Origin: CAZGSV01 sp964528605
Lineage (GTDB): Bacteria > Armatimonadota > Zipacnadia > CAZGSV01
Assembly (NCBI GenBank): GCA_964528605.1
Contig: CAZGSV010000118.1
Span: 1-9,638 of the forward strand
Length of the DNA stretch: 9,638 nucleotides
Direction: 5' to 3'
Shown here in pieces: positions 5,299 to 9,638 of the stretch (within the stretch, counting starts at the first letter, position 1; each line of letters begins with the position of its first letter). Under the pieces are notes generated by a model that saw only the letters and a list, made by a program, of their open reading frames with translations, made no database searches and was not told where the DNA came from. The position numbers and the translations under genes were made by a program.

Positions 5299-7311
5299 AT
5301 GCAACTGCGCCTGGAACTGCTGGCGCTGTTGGTTGCGATTTCTGTAATGGCCGGTCGGGCCTGGGGCGTGCAGCCGAGTGCCTCGGAAACGGACGCCGCC
5401 AGAAGGTGGGCTCAGGCCTGGTTCTCCGCCAGCCCAGAGGCCGCGCCGCCTTTCTCCTTCGTGCTCGGCGGCCAGCCGTTCGCTGCCCTGCGACAAGGCT
5501 GGCAGGTGAGCGGCGACAGCACCAGACTCGATGAGCGGCGTTTGCAGCGCACTGTGACCTACACCGACCCCGCCACCGGCCTCGCCGCCGTGTGCACCGC
5601 GGTCGAGTTCGACGACTTCCCCGCTGTCGAGTGGTTGCTCGAACTGCGCAACACCGGCCGCAACGACACGCCCATCATCGAAGACATCCAAGCGCTCGAT
5701 TGGGTCGTCACAGGGGATGGCAAGGCCTTCGCAGTCGAGTACTCGCTCGGCGACAGCAACTCGGCTGACTCCTTCGCCCCCAGGAAGCGAAGGCTGAGCG
5801 CTGCCGGCGGCGAGCCGCTGGTGCTCGCGCCCAACGGCGGCCGTTCCTCCGACGGCTACCTGCCCTTCTTCAACGTCGAGTGGGGGGGGCAAGGCGCCGT
5901 CATCGCAGTGGGCTGGTCGGGCCAGTGGCGAGCCGCGTTTCAACGCGCCCGGGCCAATGCGCTCCGCGCTCAAGCAGGCATGGAACTGACTCACTTGAGG
6001 CTCCTTCCCGGAGAGACCATCCGTACCCCCAGAATGCTGGTTCTCTTCTGGGATGGGCGCGACCCGCTCCGCGGCAACAACCTCTTCCGCCAGCTGCTCA
6101 TGGCCCACTACATGCCCCGCCAGCACGGCGCTCTCGTCCTCTCGCCCATCTGCGGCAGCGTCAGCACGGTTGACCCCGACGGTTCCTACCAAGGCCCGCA
6201 CGTGCGCGTCGCGCCGGTGCTGGCCGCGCGCGGGATCGAGGTCCTGTGGTCCGACCTGGACCCGCAGCACTGGTACCCGGGGGGGTTCCCTGACGGCACC
6301 GGCACCTGGGTTCCTGACCCGGTCAAGTATCCCCACGGCTTGAAACCGATAGGCGAAGCCGCACACGCCGCCGGGCTCGAGTACCTGCTCTGGTTCGAGC
6401 CCGAGCGCGTGCACTTCGGCACCGCCATAGACAAGGAGCATCCCGAGTGGGTGATGAAGCCCGAGGGAGAATGGAGCCAGTTGTTCCGGCTCCACGACCC
6501 CGAGGCGCGCAAGTGGCTAACCGATTACATAGACCTGCAGGTCACCGCGGCCAACCTCGATTGGATTCGCTGGGACTTCAACATCGAGCCCCTCGGCTTC
6601 TGGCGCCGCAACGACGCCCCGGACCGCCAAGGCATCACTGAGATCCGCTACCTCGAGGGCCTCTACGCGATGTGGGACGAACTGCGCAGACGCCACCCCG
6701 GCCTGGTCATAGACCTCTGCGCCAGCGGCGGCCGCCGGCTAGACCTCGAGACGCTTTCTAGGGGCGTGCCGCTGTGGCATAGCGACTTGCAGTGCAGCGG
6801 GCCGCACCCGGCCGCGGACCAGTTGCAGAACGGTGGTCTCTTCCGCTGGGTGCCGATGCACGGCTGCGGCGACTTCGCGCTGGAGCCCGACTACCTCTTC
6901 CGCAGCGCCATGACCACGGGCAACATCCTGGCCACTGACCTCACCTCGGATGCGGTCGAGCCCGCGGTCAACAGGACCGTCGCTCTCTACAAGAAGATCA
7001 GGCCCTATCTGCTCGGCGACTTCTACCCGCTCTTTCCGCACACCGCGGCGGAGGAGGTGTGGTACGGCTACCAGTTTCACCGCGATGACCTGGGCGCCGG
7101 CATCGCAGTCGTCTTTCGCCGAGAGAAGAGCGCCGAGCCGACGAAGGCGCTGCCCCTGAAGGGGCTGGACGCGAACGCTGAGTACGAAGTGACGTTTGAG
7201 GACGGCGGAAACGCCGCGGTGCTCACGGGCCAGGCTTTGCAGCACCTAAAGGTCGAGATCCCCTCGGCTCCCGGCTCGGCCATACTCTACTACCGCGAGG
7301 TTCCGCACTAG
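5299..7311 (+). CDS. Secreted GH36-family alpha-galactosidase
   Basis: Predicted retaining glycoside hydrolase of 670 residues releasing terminal alpha-galactosyl units from oligo- or polysaccharides outside the cytoplasm. The N-terminus is a signal peptide (MQLRLELLALLV, then AISVMAGRAWG) with likely cleavage near residue 23. An N-terminal beta-supersandwich-like region is followed by a TIM barrel from about residue 280. Visible GH36 landmarks are WSDLD (317-321), LWFEPE (364-369), IRWDFN with predicted nucleophile D426, CASGGRRLD, and PLWHSD with predicted acid/base D496. The 70-residue spacing between the two aspartates suits the family. A C-terminal beta domain ends YYREVPH. Many GH36 enzymes are cytoplasmic, so the signal peptide is a point of interest. 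Exact substrate (alpha-galactoside, N-acetylgalactosaminide or other) cannot be read from sequence. No T-rich terminator follows. Confidence 0.93.
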   Translation: MQLRLELLALLVAISVMAGRAWGVQPSASETDAARRWAQAWFSASPEAAPPFSFVLGGQPFAALRQGWQVSGDSTRLDERRLQRTVTYTDPATGLAAVCTAVEFDDFPAVEWLLELRNTGRNDTPIIEDIQALDWVVTGDGKAFAVEYSLGDSNSADSFAPRKRRLSAAGGEPLVLAPNGGRSSDGYLPFFNVEWGGQGAVIAVGWSGQWRAAFQRARANALRAQAGMELTHLRLLPGETIRTPRMLVLFWDGRDPLRGNNLFRQLLMAHYMPRQHGALVLSPICGSVSTVDPDGSYQGPHVRVAPVLAARGIEVLWSDLDPQHWYPGGFPDGTGTWVPDPVKYPHGLKPIGEAAHAAGLEYLLWFEPERVHFGTAIDKEHPEWVMKPEGEWSQLFRLHDPEARKWLTDYIDLQVTAANLDWIRWDFNIEPLGFWRRNDAPDRQGITEIRYLEGLYAMWDELRRRHPGLVIDLCASGGRRLDLETLSRGVPLWHSDLQCSGPHPAADQLQNGGLFRWVPMHGCGDFALEPDYLFRSAMTTGNILATDLTSDAVEPAVNRTVALYKKIRPYLLGDFYPLFPHTAAEEVWYGYQFHRDDLGAGIAVVFRREKSAEPTKALPLKGLDANAEYEVTFEDGGNAAVLTGQALQHLKVEIPSAPGSAILYYREVPH

Positions 7312-7380
7312 CCGGCTTCCCACCTACTCTGCCGAGAAGGTCCTCTTGGCCCAACGGCGCTCACCAGGATGGCACGCCAA

Positions 7381-7472
7381 TGTAGCGCCCGGACTCCGTG
7401 TCGTGCCTGAGGCAGACCCCGCCAACGGCGGGGCCGGGCGCAGAACGTCCGGCGGGCACGCCTGACGCTACA
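7381..7472. repeat. REP/MITE-like imperfect palindromic element
   Basis: The ends are perfect 7-bp inverted repeats, TGTAGCG (7381-7387) and CGCTACA (7466-7472). The centre is a perfect hairpin, CCCCGCC-AAC-GGCGGGG (7417-7433). The arms between are only partly complementary and include TGCCTGAGGCA on the left and CACGCCTGACG on the right. Total length is 92 bp, with no room for a protein. This suits a non-autonomous palindromic repeat mobilised or maintained in trans. Copy number in the genome is unknown from one window. Confidence 0.5.
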
Positions 7473-7500
7473 CCCCTCACCCCCGGGCTTCCCGCGTTTT

Positions 7501-7605
7501 CAACAGGCCACCTCCTACCCCCTCGCCCTTTCGCTGCCCGAGGATCCGGTCGCCGCCGCGCTCGTGGAGCAGTTCCGCGCCCAGCGGAAGTCGCCCGGGC
7601 GGTAG
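7501..7605 (+). pseudogene. Possible 3' remnant of a lost gene
   Basis: The frame ending at TAG 7603-7605 reads QQATSYPLALSLPEDP followed by VAAALVEQFRAQRKSPGR. It has third-position GC bias and a plausible amphipathic helix at the end. Upstream the frame runs into the palindromic element without start or RBS. It could be the tail of a gene displaced by the palindrome, or chance. I do not recognise a family. Confidence 0.2.
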
Positions 7606-7728
7606 GGCCCGCCGGCCGGGGGCTCCGACTCCGCGTTGCCATTTTGCGACTGGCGCTCATTCTGTCGTTGCGAGCCCTATAATGAGATTGGTTTCGGGAG
7701 GTTTAGGCTGCTGACCGCGGCACAGGCT

Positions 7729-7777
7729 AAAAAACCGGAAAAAACCACTTGACAGCAATCCGCGGGCGTGATATCAT
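7729..7777 (+). promoter_or_regulatory. Strong sigma-70-type promoter with UP-element-like phased A-tracts
   Basis: TTGACA at 7749-7754 is a perfect -35, with 17 bp to TATCAT at 7772-7777 (5 of 6). Just upstream are two AAAAAA tracts at 7729-7734 and 7739-7744, in exact 10-bp phase, the position and composition of an UP element or intrinsic bend. The expected start is near 7784, giving a roughly 260-nt leader before the lipoprotein start. Confidence 0.75.
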
Positions 7778-7856
7778 TATTAGTAGTTGGTTCCGGTGTC
7801 ATGTGCCGCTCTGGCTGGCGGAGAGGGTGGAGGGGCTGAAGAAGGGGGCTCTCCGG

Positions 7857-8039
7857 ATGGGAAACCGGATGCTGGTGGCAGGATTGACGACCCGCCAGAC
7901 CTCTTACACCTATCCCGCCTTTCCACAGCACGCCGAACAATTGTGGCCCCGCCTGCGGCGGGGTCAGCCCAACCCGCCCGCGGCAGCGTGTGCGGCTGCG
8001 GTGGCGGCGTGTCCGGGCCTCTGGGGCACCGGCAGGTGA
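7857..8039 (+). CDS. Doubtful 60-codon leader ORF
   Basis: The ATG at 7857 has AAGGGGG 8 nt upstream, much like the cas9 RBS. The frame (MGNRMLVAGLTTRQTSYTYP at its start) ends at TGA 8037-8039, three to six bases from the GTG start codons of the following lipoprotein. That arrangement would permit translational coupling. The second half is alanine/proline-rich and composition-driven, and no family is recognised. The same bases also form hairpins, so this may simply be an untranslated leader. Confidence 0.22.
   Translation: MGNRMLVAGLTTRQTSYTYPAFPQHAEQLWPRLRRGQPNPPAAACAAAVAACPGLWGTGR
7947..7963. repeat. Second CCCCGCC-N3-GGCGGGG hairpin
   Basis: CCCCGCC-TGC-GGCGGGG is a perfect 7-bp stem with a 3-nt loop. 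It is identical in its arms to the core of the palindromic element at 7417-7433, but without the TGTAGCG ends. No T-tract follows on the plus strand, so it is not a classical terminator. Confidence 0.55.
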
Positions 8040-8044
8040 CGGTG

Positions 8045-8602
8045 GTGCGGGCCTCCCGCTGGTCAGTGATCACCGGCCTGGTACTGGTGGTTGTGGCTTG
8101 CGGCTGCCGGGCTGCCAGGCAGCAACATGATGCTGGTCCTGAGCCGACGAAGTCGGCGACCGAGCCGACGCAGCAGCCGGACGGAGACATGCGGCTTTAC
8201 TTCTGGTTCCTGAGCCCTTCCACGGTCGACAAAAGCGAAAACGTTCCATTCGTGGCGATCCTCGCCAACCAGAGCAACACAGCTCAGACAGTATGTGTCG
8301 GCCCGGCCCAGTCCCTGCGGGTCGTACGCCAGGCGCTCACCCTTGTGGACGAGGCCGGGCGACGGTACACGTACCACGGGGTGCTGTACAAGATGGGGTT
8401 CCGTCGCAGCGCGTTTCGCGAGTTGGGGCCTGGGCAAGTTGTGGGCTGCACGGGTAGGCTGCATCTGTCCGACTGGTCCCTGGTATCTGGCCATACCTAC
8501 CGCGCACAGCTGCGTCTCGGGTTCGAAACCGGAAGCGAGTTCGGGCTCCAGGCGTGGACAGGCCCGGTGGAGGCGCCGTCCGTCACGCTCCGGGTGCGGT
8601 GA
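8045..8602 (+). CDS. Predicted lipoprotein with an Ig-like beta domain, function unknown
   Basis: A 185-residue protein if started at GTG 8045; GTG at 8042 is an equal alternative. AGGTG at 8034-8038 lies 6 nt before 8045. The N-terminus is a lipoprotein signal: a hydrophobic stretch GLVLVVVAC with lipobox VVAC and lipidated C19. A polar Pro/Thr-rich linker follows. From about residue 57 there is a beta-strand-rich region (VPFVAILANQSN, ALTLVDEAGRRYTYHG, GHTYRAQLRLGFE, APSVTLRVR) of the kind seen in small extracellular Ig-like or proteinase-inhibitor-like domains. I do not recognise a named family. It would sit on a membrane facing the periplasm or exterior. It lies downstream of the strong promoter at 7729-7777, and its stop immediately precedes RHS-like sequence in another frame. 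Confidence 0.65.
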   Translation: MRASRWSVITGLVLVVVACGCRAARQQHDAGPEPTKSATEPTQQPDGDMRLYFWFLSPSTVDKSENVPFVAILANQSNTAQTVCVGPAQSLRVVRQALTLVDEAGRRYTYHGVLYKMGFRRSAFRELGPGQVVGCTGRLHLSDWSLVSGHTYRAQLRLGFETGSEFGLQAWTGPVEAPSVTLRVR

Positions 8603-8690
8603 AGAGGGGCACCTCACGACCACCAGCACCACTGACAAGAGCAAGAAGCCGACGACCTCCACCTACAACGGCCGGGCGCAGAGGACGCAG

Positions 8691-9638
8691 ATGGTTGATG
8701 CCGCCGGCACGACGGGTTACACTTACGATTCAGCGGGGAGACTCAGCACGGTGACGGACGTGCACGGGAAGACCATCACCTACTCGTATAATGACTGCGG
8801 GCTGCGTTCCGGGTGGACCGATCAGTTCAGCGGCAGCGTCTCGTTCTCCTACAACAACATGCACGCCCTGACTTCGCTTACGGACCGCAACAGCGAGCAG
8901 ACTTCGTATCAGTATGACACCGGTGGTCGGCTCTCCAAGACCACGCTGGCCAACGGCGCCTACACCGACTACGCCTACAACAACCGCAACTTCGTCACCT
9001 CGGTGACGAATAAGAAGTCCGACGCCACCGTCATCTCTTCCTACACCTACCAGTACGACTCTGCGGGCAATCCGACCAAGATGACCGAGGCGAACGGCGA
9101 TTACACCGATTACGGCTACGACAACGTCTATGAACTCACCAGCGAGGTAATGAAGGACTCGGGCGGCACCACCATCTACTCCATTTCTTGGACCTACGAC
9201 AACGTCGGCAACCGCGCGACGCAGACCAAGGACGGCAATCAGACTTCGTACACGTATAACAACATGAACCAGATGAGCGCCGCCGGGAACACCACCTTCA
9301 CCTACGACTCCAACGGCAACACGGCTTCAAAAACGGAGAGCAGCGCCACCACCAACTACACTTGGAACTACGAAAACGCCCTCAGCAAGATAGACAACCC
9401 GTCCGGTGATGATTACGTCTACGAGTATGACGGTGACGGGATGAGGGTGAGGAGCGGCCACGATTCCGGCCAGGGCAACGTTTGGGAGACGCGATTCTAC
9501 TACGACACTGGCGCGCCGCTATACTCGTACCTCTTCGAGTCCGACAACAGCAAGGATATGACTGTGGCGTACACCATTGATCCGAGCGGGAGTCTGATTA
9601 GCCAACGACGAGGCGGTAGCACGTACTACCACCACTAT
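8691..9638 (+). CDS. RHS/YD-repeat protein, partial (continues past the right edge; 5' end uncertain)
   Basis: At least 316 codons of YD-repeat protein, open to the window end. Repeats recur about every 20-30 residues, for example YTYDSAGRLSTVTD, YQYDTGGRLSKTT, YQYDSAGNPTKMTE, WTYDNVGNRATQTK, FTYDSNGNTASKTE and YEYDGDGMRVRS. RHS/YD proteins form large beta-cocoon shells that often encapsulate a variable C-terminal toxin, which would lie outside the window. The ATG at 8691 has AGAGGA 5 nt upstream. RHS-like sequence in the same frame already starts near 8604 (LTTTSTTDKSKK), and the frame is open back to 8214 without coding character. The protein is therefore probably 5'-truncated or fused at this point, since complete RHS proteins carry a signal or N-terminal domain and are much longer. 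The base composition is visibly less GC-rich than the GH36 gene, which may reflect transfer or the Asn/Tyr/Thr-rich repeats. Confidence 0.85.
   Translation, partial: MVDAAGTTGYTYDSAGRLSTVTDVHGKTITYSYNDCGLRSGWTDQFSGSVSFSYNNMHALTSLTDRNSEQTSYQYDTGGRLSKTTLANGAYTDYAYNNRNFVTSVTNKKSDATVISSYTYQYDSAGNPTKMTEANGDYTDYGYDNVYELTSEVMKDSGGTTIYSISWTYDNVGNRATQTKDGNQTSYTYNNMNQMSAAGNTTFTYDSNGNTASKTESSATTNYTWNYENALSKIDNPSGDDYVYEYDGDGMRVRSGHDSGQGNVWETRFYYDTGAPLYSYLFESDNSKDMTVAYTIDPSGSLISQRRGGSTYYHHY

Larger units (their letters stand above)
7312..7856. other. Gene-poor stretch between the GH36 gene and the lipoprotein region
   Basis: About 545 bp without a well-supported gene. It contains the palindromic element at 7381-7472, a possible coding remnant ending at 7605, an AT-richer patch with a TATAAT at 7678-7683 lacking a good -35, and the strong promoter at 7729-7777. 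ORFs crossing this stretch on either strand have arginine- and proline-rich, composition-driven translations. Confidence 0.6.

Noticed and set aside
5038..6495. 485-codon minus-strand ORF
   Set aside because: Antisense to tRNA-downstream DNA and the GH36 gene. The GH36 frame carries catalytic motifs, a signal peptide and an RBS; this one has none.
7678..7683. Perfect TATAAT on the plus strand
   Set aside because: No -35-like hexamer at 16-18 bp upstream and no extended -10; the promoter at 7749-7777 is far better.
7787..8044. N-terminal extension of the lipoprotein to ATG 7787
   Set aside because: The ATG lies at the expected transcription start and would put over 80 Gly/Pro/Arg-rich residues before the lipoprotein signal.
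1..9638. CRISPR array inside the window
   Set aside because: I saw no regularly spaced 30-40 bp direct repeats on either strand; the array, if any, must lie outside.

Overview
The window reads as a GC-rich bacterial chromosome segment, probably metagenomic, with no plasmid or phage hallmarks. Secreted carbohydrate-active proteins, an Asp-box sialidase-like protein, a GH36 galactosidase, short palindromic intergenic elements and an RHS/YD-repeat protein suggest a polysaccharide-degrading lineage such as a planctomycete-like or armatimonadote-like group. That placement is inference; nothing here fixes the phylum.

Left part (1-2610): the main discovery is a CRISPR-Cas type II effector locus. 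The minus strand from 2447 to the left edge is one uninterrupted reading frame of 815 codons encoding most of a Cas9. It has the RuvC-I, bridge helix, REC, RuvC-II, HNH and RuvC-III regions, with catalytic residues in place; the C-terminal PAM-interacting part lies beyond position 1. Directly upstream and divergent is a compact RNA gene that looks like the tracrRNA. It has a near-consensus sigma-70 promoter (TTGACA, 17 bp, TATACT), an anti-repeat-like segment starting ATTGT, an AAGG nexus, a hairpin and a Rho-independent terminator ending at 2610. No CRISPR array, cas1 or cas2 is in the window; if present they should lie left of position 1.

Middle part (2682-7311): two exported carbohydrate-related genes point away from each other around two tRNA genes. 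On the minus strand is a 587-residue sialidase-fold protein with five Asp boxes and a C-terminal beta-sandwich-like region. On the plus strand come tRNA-Glu(TTC), tRNA-Val(TAC) and a 670-residue GH36-family alpha-galactosidase with a signal peptide and both catalytic aspartates. The two enzymes could act on exported or environmental glycans, but they are not in one operon.

Right part (7312-9638): a gene-poor stretch carries a 92-bp palindromic element, a possible 3' remnant of a lost gene, and a strong promoter with two A6 tracts phased at 10 bp. The promoter is followed by a roughly 260-nt leader with hairpins and a doubtful 60-codon ORF. It leads to a small predicted lipoprotein. Immediately after the lipoprotein stop, in another frame, RHS/YD-repeat sequence begins abruptly and runs off the right edge, so this may be a chimeric or 5'-truncated RHS locus.
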